In this document: positions 1 to 7,390 of the stretch, piece by piece
How the letters are laid out: every line of letters begins with the position of its first letter
Numbering within the stretch: the first letter of the stretch is position 1
The notes under the pieces: model-generated
What the model was told of the DNA's origin: nothing
Seen by the model: only the letters and a program-made list of their open reading frames with translations
Database searches by the model: none
Position numbers and translations under genes: made by a program
Source: Stramenopiles sp. TOSAG23-3
Lineage: Eukaryota > Sar
Length of the DNA stretch: 11,485 nt
NCBI GenBank assembly: GCA_900128585.1
Contig: LT642736.1
Span: 1-11,485 of the forward strand
Direction of reading: 5' to 3'

Positions 1-1
1 A

Positions 2-1438
2 ATTGAACCTGCATTGAATCAGGCGCATCTAAATAGCCATCCGATGATACGGGAGGGTGCTGCACGATGCTTGGCATTGTACTGCTTGCTCGACACGTCA
101 GGAGACGTTGCAAAGCTGTACTTAAATACTTTGATTACTTTCGCACGGGTAGACCCAGAAGTTCATGTTCGTATTGCTGCAATCAAAGGACTGACAGACT
201 TGTTGATGGTGTTTACCCCAGCATTTGCCAAACGTTCGTTTCACGCCGAGGAGCACGTAAAAGACGGCGCACAAGCCAAAGATGATTCGGTGGATGTAAA
301 CATATTTATGAATGATGCAATCACCCTAATGCGCGAATATGCTGAAATGCGTGTCGGAGAAAATACGATGTCGGGAGATGCTACAGATACAGAAGAAGAC
401 GGGATGAAAATGTTGCGCATCGCGGCTGTTGATGGTTTGGCTAGATTGTCATTCATTGGTCGTACAAAGCGTAAAGATGTTTTGCAGCGCTTGGTTTTGC
501 TTCCTCATGCAGCAGATACAGAGAAGTTCCCAGCGATACGCCAGTGCCTGGCAGTATTTTTGCCAACATTCTCTCGCATTTCAACCTCAAATCGAAGTAC
601 CCTCGAGTCGGCCGCGATAGATATCATGGAAGAAATTTGCTTTCCGCAAGCTAACGGCCCCTCTTACTCTACTAAAAACGTAAGCACAACTGTTGGAAAC
701 TTTTTGTTGCATATGCTGGGCGAAGAAGAGACCCAAAAGGGTGATGAGCCTGGTGCGGTTGAGACGCCTTCCAACGCTTCCTGTAGTCACGGGAGATTTG
801 GGCGTGCTCTTGCCGTTCGCTTTTTGGCAGAACCTGCACTAATGGATGCTAAAGGAATGGTGAAGACGTTTTGTTTTTTGAGCATTTCGAAAAATGATTT
901 TACCAATGCCTACTTAGCGAGGTACGCTGCTCAAGAAATCTTGCAGATGCCAGAAGAGTGCTACACAGACAAAGTAGGCCGGAAAGCATTGGGCCGACTT
1001 GCTACCAGCCTTGGAAAAAGGATAGCAAAAGCCCCAGCGTCGGTATCGGATGAATTTGAAGCAGCGCTTAACTTGTTCAAGGGCGAAGTGGAGGCCATGA
1101 AGCCCGTGGCCTTAGAGGCAGCACAGGAGCGTGAAGCTATTCGTGCTCGCGACGCGCCTAAAACCGGACGCAAAAAGAGCACCACGGTAAAAAAGACTCG
1201 TAAGCGTAGAAAGTTGAAGTCGACGAGGCGAACATCCCTGTCTGACGACGAGGGCTCAGTACCAGGCAAAAAGAACTTGCTAGATGTTATTGAGCAGGAG
1301 GAATCGAATGACTCGAGTGAAAATGTAATTGCCGACGCTGTAACTTCCAAAAGCTCTCGTCGCCCTAGTGTAATGAGGGCCCAAGAAGCAATGAATGAAA
1401 TTAACAATTTGTTGAGTTCTGATGACGAAGAAATGTAA
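2..1438 (+). CDS. NCAPG: Condensin complex subunit 3 (CAP-G/Ycg1 family), C-terminal part
   Basis: The reading frame is open from position 2 to a TAA at 1436-1438, giving 478 residues. It runs off the left edge, so the N-terminal part is missing and no start codon can be assigned. CAP-G is the HEAT-repeat subunit of condensin I; it binds the kleisin and DNA and helps compact mitotic chromosomes. The visible part matches the Cnd3 C-terminal region: a helix pair with IREGAARCLALYCLLD (about residues 16-31), then VHVRIAAIKGLTDLLMVF (about 54-71), then LRIAAVDGLARL (about 138-149) and AIRQCLAVFLPTFS (about 178-191), spaced like HEAT repeats. An acidic linker lies between the second and third repeats. 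The tail after about residue 385 is low complexity: a lysine/arginine-rich stretch, then serine/acidic segments ending in DDEEM, probably disordered and phosphorylated. Its neighbour POLD1 is convergent. The family call is from recalled domain features, not a search. Confidence 0.86.
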   Translation: MEPALNQAHLNSHPMIREGAARCLALYCLLDTSGDVAKLYLNTLITFARVDPEVHVRIAAIKGLTDLLMVFTPAFAKRSFHAEEHVKDGAQAKDDSVDVNIFMNDAITLMREYAEMRVGENTMSGDATDTEEDGMKMLRIAAVDGLARLSFIGRTKRKDVLQRLVLLPHAADTEKFPAIRQCLAVFLPTFSRISTSNRSTLESAAIDIMEEICFPQANGPSYSTKNVSTTVGNFLLHMLGEEETQKGDEPGAVETPSNASCSHGRFGRALAVRFLAEPALMDAKGMVKTFCFLSISKNDFTNAYLARYAAQEILQMPEECYTDKVGRKALGRLATSLGKRIAKAPASVSDEFEAALNLFKGEVEAMKPVALEAAQEREAIRARDAPKTGRKKSTTVKKTRKRRKLKSTRRTSLSDDEGSVPGKKNLLDVIEQEESNDSSENVIADAVTSKSSRRPSVMRAQEAMNEINNLLSSDDEEM

Positions 1439-1698
1439 AACGGCGCGTGTGTGGTATGATACATGCAATATTTGTGTGTGAAAACAAGGTAAATGTGACG
1501 AACCAAAATATAGGGAGCTGTTATCTAAAAACAAAAAAGCCTAATTCAGAGATAAGTTCGCAGTATATGAAGGAACGTAAACCTTTAATGGACAAAAGGA
1601 GTAGATTCATTTTCGCGGTATACGAGGAAGATAAATTTTAATTACCTTAAATAACAGCCAATTTTTTGTTTTAAAAAAAGAGTTAAATGAATCTCTTG
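1439..1698. other. Convergent intergenic spacer between CAP-G and POLD1
   Basis: These 260 AT-rich bases hold the 3' ends of two genes that point at each other. Short ORFs in the spacer have no recognisable product. The right half is a repeat copy (1549-1680) that recurs in the other convergent spacer of this window. Both transcripts must end here or overlap; no clear polyadenylation signal could be assigned. Confidence 0.7.
1549..1680 (+). repeat. Dispersed repeat, copy A
   Basis: About 132 bp that align by eye with 7203-7340 in the same orientation. The best matching blocks are GAGATAAGTTCGCAGTA, ACCTTTAATGGACAAAAGGAG, TTCGCGGTATACGAGGAAGA and AATTTTTTGTTTT; copy B has a few substitutions and small indels between them. 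Similarity may reach left to about 1511 with a large indel. The copy ends 19 bases from the POLD1 stop codon, so it would lie in the POLD1 3' untranslated region on the minus strand. It contains the end of a 64-codon plus-strand ORF, but indels break that frame in copy B, so coding is not supported. Its nature (old mobile-element fragment, shared 3' processing element or non-coding RNA) is unknown. Confidence 0.8.
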
Positions 1699-4600
1699 TT
1701 ACCAACTGAACTTCTCAAGCATCTGTGTAGCAGTCGCCAGATCCTTTTTCGCTTTGACTCGCATGTAAAAAATAGGGCAATCCGTGTTGCTGCACAGGAT
1801 GTCGGTATGCAATGTGCCCTGGCAACGTTGACATTGGCTCCACAATTTGCTTGTTTTCGCTTCACATTCCTTTACTTTGCTTTGTTTTTGTAAGAATATA
1901 GCACCTTCTCTTGTCTTGCAATGTTTACACAACGCTCCCGACTTGTCTGGGATCTGCGCACGGCAGCCTGCGCAACTTTTCTTTTTCTTGACAAAGCCCA
2001 TCAACCCACCCGCACTTTTCTTCGCAGTTGGTTTAAACACTTTGCGAGTGTGATCCCCTTTTAGTACACAATCAGCACTTCCAGTGATGGGTTCAAAGAT
2101 GCGCGTTAAGGGTTTGCTCAGTTGATTTGTCAAGTAATACTGGGTATCAATGGCTAAATTATTTTCGAGAACATACAAAGGATCCTCAGCCTTTTCGTAC
2201 CCTTTGGCTTTGGGGCCCTTCTGTATCATGACATATGGAACACGGTCTCCAACAACTGGGGCGGTGGCTGGATCACGTTTATGCATCTTTTTCGCGAGTT
2301 CACCGTGTGCCTGCTTATTCACATAATCTTCACCGTTCGGGTCTTTGGACAGACTCTTTGAAATAATAAGCAAAGAGATATCAACTTTGTTCATCAGAAG
2401 GTCGCTGATGGTACGTTTTGTGTACTCAATTGCGCCTTTAACATCATTTTGGACTAAAATCTTATTCAAGCAGGTCCCAACGACTTGCCGGGTAAGGCCG
2501 CAATTGTCACGTCTTACGGTTTCAATCCCCTTGGCATCAAGTTTGTCGAACTTCTCTGCCCTAGTCCAGTACAGCCCCGCATAACGCTTCTTATTCATCA
2601 GCAAGTATGGACAATAGACCTTCTCAAACTCAAGTTTAATGGGGTTCACAAATATGTCAGTCACAAGAGGAGCAGCCTCTTCCCCCAGTCGTATGGCTTC
2701 TGCAACAGTTTTGCACCCAAACTTTATCATGACACTATCTGTGTCACCATAAATAACCTCGGCATTTGCTTCATACCCATTTTCTACCGTGTACAATTCT
2801 TCTACTTTCGCCTTCGTCGCGTCAATCATTTCTCGCCCGTACGCTGTGACAGAACTACTGATTGGCAAGCAAGGCAGTTGTCCGACTGTTGCCCCAGTGA
2901 AACCGTACACACTATTTGCACTGACTTTTAAAGCCAATTGGCGCCCATTCATCACACCCTTTGTCAGGGGGTCTTTGGCTGCTTTCATATCTTTCTTTGC
3001 AGCTTTACGAGCAGTCAACAGTTCCTCCAAAATTTCTGGCAAAATGCCTTTTTTCACGTCTGATTTTACGAAGTAGTAACCATTCGGAGTTCGCTTGTAC
3101 GTGGATGGGTCTAGAGTCTTCACTTGTTGGGGCTGCAATAACGTACTGTAGCAGAGATTGTGAGCTTGCATAATTGACGGGTACAAAGACGCGAAATCCA
3201 GCGTGGCAATAGGGGCTCGGTAGAATCCCCGTTTCGGTTCGATTACCGTTGCACCTTCATATGCCACCCCATTGCCCTCCCCATTTGAGGCTTGGGACCG
3301 CTGCATGGCGGGTATTATTAAATTCAACGGACCACATTTCCGGTAAAGCATAGAAAGGACCTTAATTTGCTGCCCACGAGACATCAAAAAGTCGAGAGGC
3401 ACTCCTGTTACTCGTGCCATCTCAATGTGGTTCACCATGACGTACAGTTTGTCCATCAATTTCTGCGGCAAATATGCATCTTTCAAACAGTATACCGCAA
3501 GACGTCGTCGATCATCTGGGGAGCCTCTTTGCAAATCTGAGATGATGCTGTAGTGAACATCTTCTTTCTGTTGCCCAAGGAAGTGCGCACTGACTGCATT
3601 CAAAGTGTAACTGCTAAATTTATGGTTGCGGCGCATATACTTGATCATGTCAAACACGATCCGCCCCTTGATACTTGTTTCGACATCGGTTCGCTTGCCA
3701 AATGCCGCACTGCTAAAGGTTGCATCTCTCATTGTTGCCTTTTCACCACACAACCGCCCGAGTTCACTGACCCGGTTGTGTACGTTCAGGGCTTTTGCTC
3801 TGTTCAGTATGTAAGGAAGGTCAAAATTTTGTATGTTGTAGCCCGTCAAAACATCAACGTCACTCTCCACCACATATTTAGCCCATTTTGCCAAAAGGTC
3901 GCGCTCATCGTGAGAAACATCCACATTTACACCTACAATGTCCGTCGTCTCGTCCAGAACAAAGATGGTCTTGCTTCTTGGTTTGTCTTCTCCATGAACC
4001 GTTACTGTGTTCGCAATCTGTATGACTGGATCCTTCTCGGCCTCGGGAAAGTGACCTTTTCGCCCCATGCATTCAATATCGAACGACAACACTCGCAGCG
4101 GGGCGATTTTCATCCATTCGCCTTCTGGTTTGTGGGATATTAACGACGTGTACACAATGTCCAATTCAATTTGGCAGCGGCCAGTTTTCTGCTGCGGGCC
4201 GCGGCGCATACTCCATGCGCCGGCTGGGCACTCCAGCCAGTTGCAACCAACGATTTCGTTATCGATCATAAACCGCAGGACGTACGGAACGTTGCTTTCA
4301 TAAGTTTGGTATTGTAGATTCCCGTAACCTGGGCATGTAAACCCGTGTTCCAGTACCCGGCGGGCGGTGGGAACTAACGTTGGCATGGCAACATGGATCT
4401 GCAAAAAGGGTTGCAACCCTGCATCCCCGTGATAACCGAGCAAGCTTTGTTTCCGCACTACTTGAACGCTCATAACATGCATTTTGATCTGCTCCCGGCT
4501 TTTTCGAGCATTCTGCTGGACCATAGCATTCAGTGCATGCCGAAACTTACCACAATCGTTCGGGTTGAACGAGCGTGGGATGGAGCACAAGAAGTACGGT

Positions 4601-5058
4601 GTAAAGCCGTGCACGTGGGCTAATACAGAATTTCCAATTTCATTCACCCCGTACAATCTTACGACAGGAACGGGTTTGTCAGTGCTCCCTGGAACACGCT
4701 CTCCTATGGCAGGGTTTTCTTTCAGTGGGTCGCCACTGTACATGTCAATATCCATCCATTGAAAGGCCATCGAGTCCGTTTCTGGATTGATCTGCTGGAC
4801 TTCTGGGCGTTTCCACGGTGACCGAGTAGGCTCTTGGCTTTCTTTCGCTGCTTCTTGTGCCACGAGTTCCATTTCGAAATCCGAAGGGGGAGCGTTACGA
4901 TCAGATTTTAGACGTTTTGATACAGTATCAGGAGAATAGCTCTCGCCTAAAGAGGATGGATCTGCAGCGTTTGGGGAAGGACGTTTCAGCGAGTTCCCAC
5001 TTTCGCTGGTGGAGCTGGGTTGGGCGCCAGCGCCCTCATTCTGAGCTGGTGAAGACAT
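1699..5058 (-). CDS. POLD1: DNA polymerase delta catalytic subunit
   Basis: A family B replicative polymerase of 1119 residues, close to the usual length of about 1100. It synthesises the lagging strand with PCNA and proofreads in the nucleus. Numbered from the ATG, proofreading motifs are Exo I FDIE (326-329), Exo II NIQNFD (408-413) and Exo III YCLKD (523-527). Polymerase motifs are DFASLYPSI (621-629), KVSANSVYG (711-719) and YGDTDS (770-775, Asp772 and Asp774), followed by KKRY (823-826) and VRRDNC. The C-terminus has CysA (Cys1029, 1032, 1044, 1047; zinc, PCNA-linked) and CysB (Cys1076, 1079, 1089, 1094; iron-sulphur cluster and B-subunit binding in the family). All catalytic residues are present. 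The first roughly 95 residues are polar and probably disordered. The ATG at 5056-5058 is the first in frame after an upstream stop at 5113-5115; the frame is also open further up from a TTG at 5082, which I did not use. No intron interrupts it. Confidence 0.97.
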   Translation of the reverse strand: MSSPAQNEGAGAQPSSTSESGNSLKRPSPNAADPSSLGESYSPDTVSKRLKSDRNAPPSDFEMELVAQEAAKESQEPTRSPWKRPEVQQINPETDSMAFQWMDIDMYSGDPLKENPAIGERVPGSTDKPVPVVRLYGVNEIGNSVLAHVHGFTPYFLCSIPRSFNPNDCGKFRHALNAMVQQNARKSREQIKMHVMSVQVVRKQSLLGYHGDAGLQPFLQIHVAMPTLVPTARRVLEHGFTCPGYGNLQYQTYESNVPYVLRFMIDNEIVGCNWLECPAGAWSMRRGPQQKTGRCQIELDIVYTSLISHKPEGEWMKIAPLRVLSFDIECMGRKGHFPEAEKDPVIQIANTVTVHGEDKPRSKTIFVLDETTDIVGVNVDVSHDERDLLAKWAKYVVESDVDVLTGYNIQNFDLPYILNRAKALNVHNRVSELGRLCGEKATMRDATFSSAAFGKRTDVETSIKGRIVFDMIKYMRRNHKFSSYTLNAVSAHFLGQQKEDVHYSIISDLQRGSPDDRRRLAVYCLKDAYLPQKLMDKLYVMVNHIEMARVTGVPLDFLMSRGQQIKVLSMLYRKCGPLNLIIPAMQRSQASNGEGNGVAYEGATVIEPKRGFYRAPIATLDFASLYPSIMQAHNLCYSTLLQPQQVKTLDPSTYKRTPNGYYFVKSDVKKGILPEILEELLTARKAAKKDMKAAKDPLTKGVMNGRQLALKVSANSVYGFTGATVGQLPCLPISSSVTAYGREMIDATKAKVEELYTVENGYEANAEVIYGDTDSVMIKFGCKTVAEAIRLGEEAAPLVTDIFVNPIKLEFEKVYCPYLLMNKKRYAGLYWTRAEKFDKLDAKGIETVRRDNCGLTRQVVGTCLNKILVQNDVKGAIEYTKRTISDLLMNKVDISLLIISKSLSKDPNGEDYVNKQAHGELAKKMHKRDPATAPVVGDRVPYVMIQKGPKAKGYEKAEDPLYVLENNLAIDTQYYLTNQLSKPLTRIFEPITGSADCVLKGDHTRKVFKPTAKKSAGGLMGFVKKKKSCAGCRAQIPDKSGALCKHCKTREGAIFLQKQSKVKECEAKTSKLWSQCQRCQGTLHTDILCSNTDCPIFYMRVKAKKDLATATQMLEKFSW

Positions 5059-5513
5059 GGGTGGCTTACCTTTTGTTTTCAACGGTTTCTTAGTGGATAG
5101 ATACTCTAGTCGCTAAACGCTCGAAGCAAAATCAATATAAAAAATTATTCCAAAAAAAGCCTTTAAGTTTGTGCGCACATTCATTAAAAAAGGACGACCT
5201 TGGCAAGATATTCTGCTGATTCAATTCAGTATTAATACGATACTTGGCAGCGCGGCGGGTTGTGTTGTTTTAATTATTTGAAATTGGTTCTCTTTTGTTG
5301 CCTTGATGATTTTAATGATGATTTATGATTTTATTATTAAAATTAGCTGATGGTCGCGTCGGTGATAGATCTTCTCTGGAGGAATGTTTTCTGTAATTAA
5401 TTAGTTGTTCTAGCATTTGGACTCTGTACTATTACATTGTATTTTGTATATAAAGAATATATAATTTAAGTAAATAAAGTAATTATAAAAATAGCGCCAG
5501 GTCTCGAAGAATT

Positions 5514-5521
5514 TTTCCCGC
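5514..5521 (+). promoter_or_regulatory. Possible E2F-type site (TTTCCCGC)
   Basis: TTTCCCGC is an exact match to the E2F/DP consensus TTTSSCGC and stands out in AT-rich DNA. It lies about 460 bases upstream of the POLD1 ATG and about 540 upstream of the NAP/SET-like ATG. A one-mismatch relative, GCGGGAAG, is at 6008-6015, about 50 bases before the NAP/SET-like ATG. E2F control of replication genes is well known in animals and plants. An 8-base match can occur by chance, and it is not shown that this organism uses E2F here. Confidence 0.2.
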
Positions 5522-5730
5522 TTCTTCTTGAAAAATATTAGATTAATAATATTTATACTTAGTTTTTCTATTTTTTATAGAGATGAACTGATCGTTTTTC
5601 AGTATTAATTATATCTGAAGTATTATATGATAGTTGTAGTATTTAGAATATGAAATTAGTATAGTTTCAAATGTACAGGACAGAGGGACGGGGTCAAGAA
5701 GAAACGAAGTTTTAATGTAATAAAACCAAT

Positions 5731-5785
5731 TACCTGGTACCTGGTACCCGTACCCATATTAATACCTGTACCGGTACCTGGTACC
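5731..5785. repeat. GGTACC palindrome cluster
   Basis: Four GGTACC hexamers start at 5736, 5743, 5773 and 5780. They form two exact copies of the 13-mer GGTACCTGGTACC (5736-5748 and 5773-5785), with partial variants (CCGTACCC, CCTGTACC) in the 24-base spacer. Since each hexamer is its own reverse complement, the two arms can pair nearly fully, so a hairpin or cruciform is possible as well as simple slippage. The cluster is GC-richer than its surroundings. It lies about 280-330 bases upstream of the NAP/SET-like ATG. Confidence 0.85.
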
Positions 5786-5810
5786 GTAACGAGGAGGTAA
5801 CGAGGAGGAG
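5786..5810 (+). repeat. Tandem duplication of GTAACGAGGAG
   Basis: The 11-mer GTAACGAGGAG occurs twice in perfect tandem (5786-5796 and 5797-5807), followed by an extra GAG. It begins directly after the GGTACC cluster. The unit resembles the GGTAYACGAGGAAG core of the dispersed repeat copies at 1617-1630 and 7266-7279. Confidence 0.85.
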
Positions 5811-6063
5811 TACATCATACTTTGACCTACCACTAAACAACAGGGAACATTTGGGAGGAGCAGCAGTCGGAACATTTCCATAGTTCGTTAGTTGGTATTA
5901 AAATAATAAATCGAACATGCACAATCATCGTGCTCAATAAGTAAATTAACCGAGCTGATTTTTGATGCTCTCGCAAAAGAGAAGTGAAACACGTTAATAA
6001 ATTATCAGCGGGAAGGCTGGCGAACTGGTCGAGAGTGCCTTTCGTAGGTAGCACCAAAGAAGA

Positions 6064-7086
6064 ATGCCGACGAAAGTTAGGGCGCTGCCGTATGGGGAAG
6101 AGGGCGAAGAAACTGAGCTGGAAAAGGATGTAGATAAGCAGAATTTGCTGAACCATATTCATGCAATTGATGCAAAAATAAGCGAAATATTTTACTCAAA
6201 CATTACGCTGGAAAAACAGGCGTTTGCACAAAAAATCGAGAAAAATGAGTTGAAGGCAATAAATTCAGAACTAGAAGATTTGTACAGAGAACGTGCAACT
6301 ATAATCGCATATGTTGACAAACACTATTGGTTGTTTGCCTTGGAAGCTATACCTCAAGTATCAGATATTATAGGGTTTTCGGATGGAGATGTATTAGCAC
6401 AGGAACTGAAGGATGTAAGGGCGTATATGGACCCTTGCACTGGCCAGCAAGGGAAGATGCGGGTTACGCTTTCGTTTTACTTTCGGAGTAAGAACGAAGT
6501 TTTCTCCAACAAACGGCTTGACGTACTGCTAGTAGTGAAAGAGAGGGGGGATGTGGTGTTGTTGTTTGATGAAACATTTCAGACTGCTGATATAGAATGG
6601 TCATCGGGGTGTTGGGCACACGGAGGACCGCAGCTCCTCAGCGACAGATTTTTCTCCTTGTGGACTGGCCAAAAGGCCATTGAGAAAGACCAATCTGAAG
6701 CAGATTGGAAGCGGGGTATAGAGCGAGGAGTGATTGCAATCCTCACCCAAGTAATCAACCGTTCCGCATTTTTCTACCGAGTTGGACTTGACATGATCAA
6801 TCGGCCAGACAACGAGGAAGATTATCCATCAAGAATCGGCGAAAGTGACAAGCAAGGGGAAATTGGCAAAGGTGCAAAAGGACGAAGCCGCTACCACGTT
6901 TCTGGGCAGGTCGAGTATCTGATATTGATTTCCTCGTTTATGTTCATAGTGTGCACGGTGTATTTCTTGCATTTAACGGGGGTTATTGGTAAAGGGCAAA
7001 GGGGAATAGTGAATGGTCAAAGTACAAAATCTTCAAACTACGACTCACACCCTCACTCTGAATGGTATAGAACGTCTTTTCTATAA
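6064..7086 (+). CDS. NAP/SET-family histone chaperone-like protein with C-terminal hydrophobic segment
   Basis: A protein of 340 residues. The ATG at 6064 is preceded in frame by a stop at 6049-6051, which fixes it as the first start. NAP/SET proteins are dimeric histone chaperones. The order of parts fits: a long charged helix (about 27-83, the dimerisation helix in the family), then YVDKHYWLFALEAIPQVS (83-100), which corresponds to the family's IPxFWxxAxxxHPxxS stretch, then RVTLSFYFRSKNEVFSN (133-149), matching its strand ending in NPYFEN, then IEWSSG (177-182), and DRFFSLWT (194-201) ahead of a helical end. The usual long acidic tail is absent. Instead a basic Gly/Lys linker (about 264-277) leads to a strongly hydrophobic run at 283-309 and a 31-residue polar end, a tail-anchored layout. 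A 40-base GT...AG segment (6910-6949) covers half of that run and could be an unremoved intron. Divergent from POLD1. The family is fairly secure; the subfamily (SET, NAP1 or Vps75) is not resolved. Confidence 0.75.
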   Translation: MPTKVRALPYGEEGEETELEKDVDKQNLLNHIHAIDAKISEIFYSNITLEKQAFAQKIEKNELKAINSELEDLYRERATIIAYVDKHYWLFALEAIPQVSDIIGFSDGDVLAQELKDVRAYMDPCTGQQGKMRVTLSFYFRSKNEVFSNKRLDVLLVVKERGDVVLLFDETFQTADIEWSSGCWAHGGPQLLSDRFFSLWTGQKAIEKDQSEADWKRGIERGVIAILTQVINRSAFFYRVGLDMINRPDNEEDYPSRIGESDKQGEIGKGAKGRSRYHVSGQVEYLILISSFMFIVCTVYFLHLTGVIGKGQRGIVNGQSTKSSNYDSHPHSEWYRTSFL

Positions 7087-7390
7087 AAAAAGCATTGATT
7101 TTTATAGAACTGAATTATTTAAAAAAAAAAATCCACTTAAAATCCGTAACTCCAAGTTAAAAGTAAAATGTCTACTCAGATTAGTGAAATTTCAGGAGAG
7201 CGGAGATAAATTCGCAGTACAATGAAAAACCTTTAATAAGACAAAAGGAGCAGATTATCATTCGCGGTACACGAGGAAGATAAAGTTTTTTAAATTTACA
7301 CTTAAAATAACAACTAATTTTTTGTTTTTAAAAATAAAAGCGTAGTAAAATTTTGGCGATCTGAATGGGGCATTTTTTTCTACAGTAGGT
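7087..7390. other. Convergent intergenic spacer between the NAP/SET-like gene and TANGO6
   Basis: About 300 AT-rich bases, with an A-run of about 11 at 7121-7131 and dispersed repeat copy B in its right part. The short ORFs here show no recognisable product. As in the other convergent spacer, both flanking transcripts should end here. Confidence 0.7.
7203..7340 (+). repeat. Dispersed repeat, copy B
   Basis: The counterpart of 1549-1680 in the same orientation, about 5.65 kb away. Shared blocks include GAGATAAATTCGCAGTA, AACCTTTAATAAGACAAAAG, TTCGCGGTACACGAGGAAGA and TAATTTTTTGTTTTTA. Differences from copy A are scattered substitutions and short indels, which suggests an old duplication. The copy ends 50 bases from the TANGO6 stop codon, so it too would lie in the 3' untranslated region of a leftward gene. 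No open frame is conserved between the copies. Confidence 0.8.

Larger units (their letters stand above)
5059..6063. other. Divergent intergenic region between POLD1 and the NAP/SET-like gene
   Basis: About 1 kb of AT-rich DNA that must contain the promoters and leaders of both flanking genes, which are transcribed away from each other. No convincing protein gene is present; a 109-codon minus-strand ORF (5833-6162) runs into the NAP-like coding region and has no recognisable features. The stretch 5300-5345 is a simple TGAT/TTTA-rich sequence. The main structure is the GGTACC cluster and tandem repeat at 5731-5810. No RNA gene was recognised. No TATA box could be assigned with confidence because AT-rich stretches are everywhere. 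Confidence 0.65.

Noticed and set aside
961-1506. A 181-codon minus-strand ORF opposite the CAP-G tail
   Set aside because: Antisense to a low-complexity Lys/Arg/Ser-rich coding region, which readily leaves open frames. No recognisable features.
1447-1641. A 64-codon plus-strand ORF in the first convergent spacer
   Set aside because: Its second half is the dispersed repeat, and indels destroy the frame in the other copy, so it does not look protein-coding.
2485-2931. A 148-codon plus-strand ORF opposite POLD1
   Set aside because: Antisense shadow of polymerase motif regions with no independent support.
3553-4143. A 196-codon plus-strand ORF opposite POLD1
   Set aside because: It lies wholly antisense to the conserved exonuclease region and shows no domain or composition of its own. 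It is explained by codon bias of the real gene.
5065-5071. A good splice-donor match (AGGTAAG on the minus strand) just upstream of the POLD1 ATG
   Set aside because: If used, the ATG would fall inside an intron. The ATG-initiated protein has the normal length and layout, so a chance match is simpler.
5833-6162. A 109-codon minus-strand ORF with a hydrophobic start
   Set aside because: Its first 100 bases are antisense to the NAP/SET-like coding start, its composition looks random and no family is recognisable. It remains the least unlikely of the spacer ORFs.
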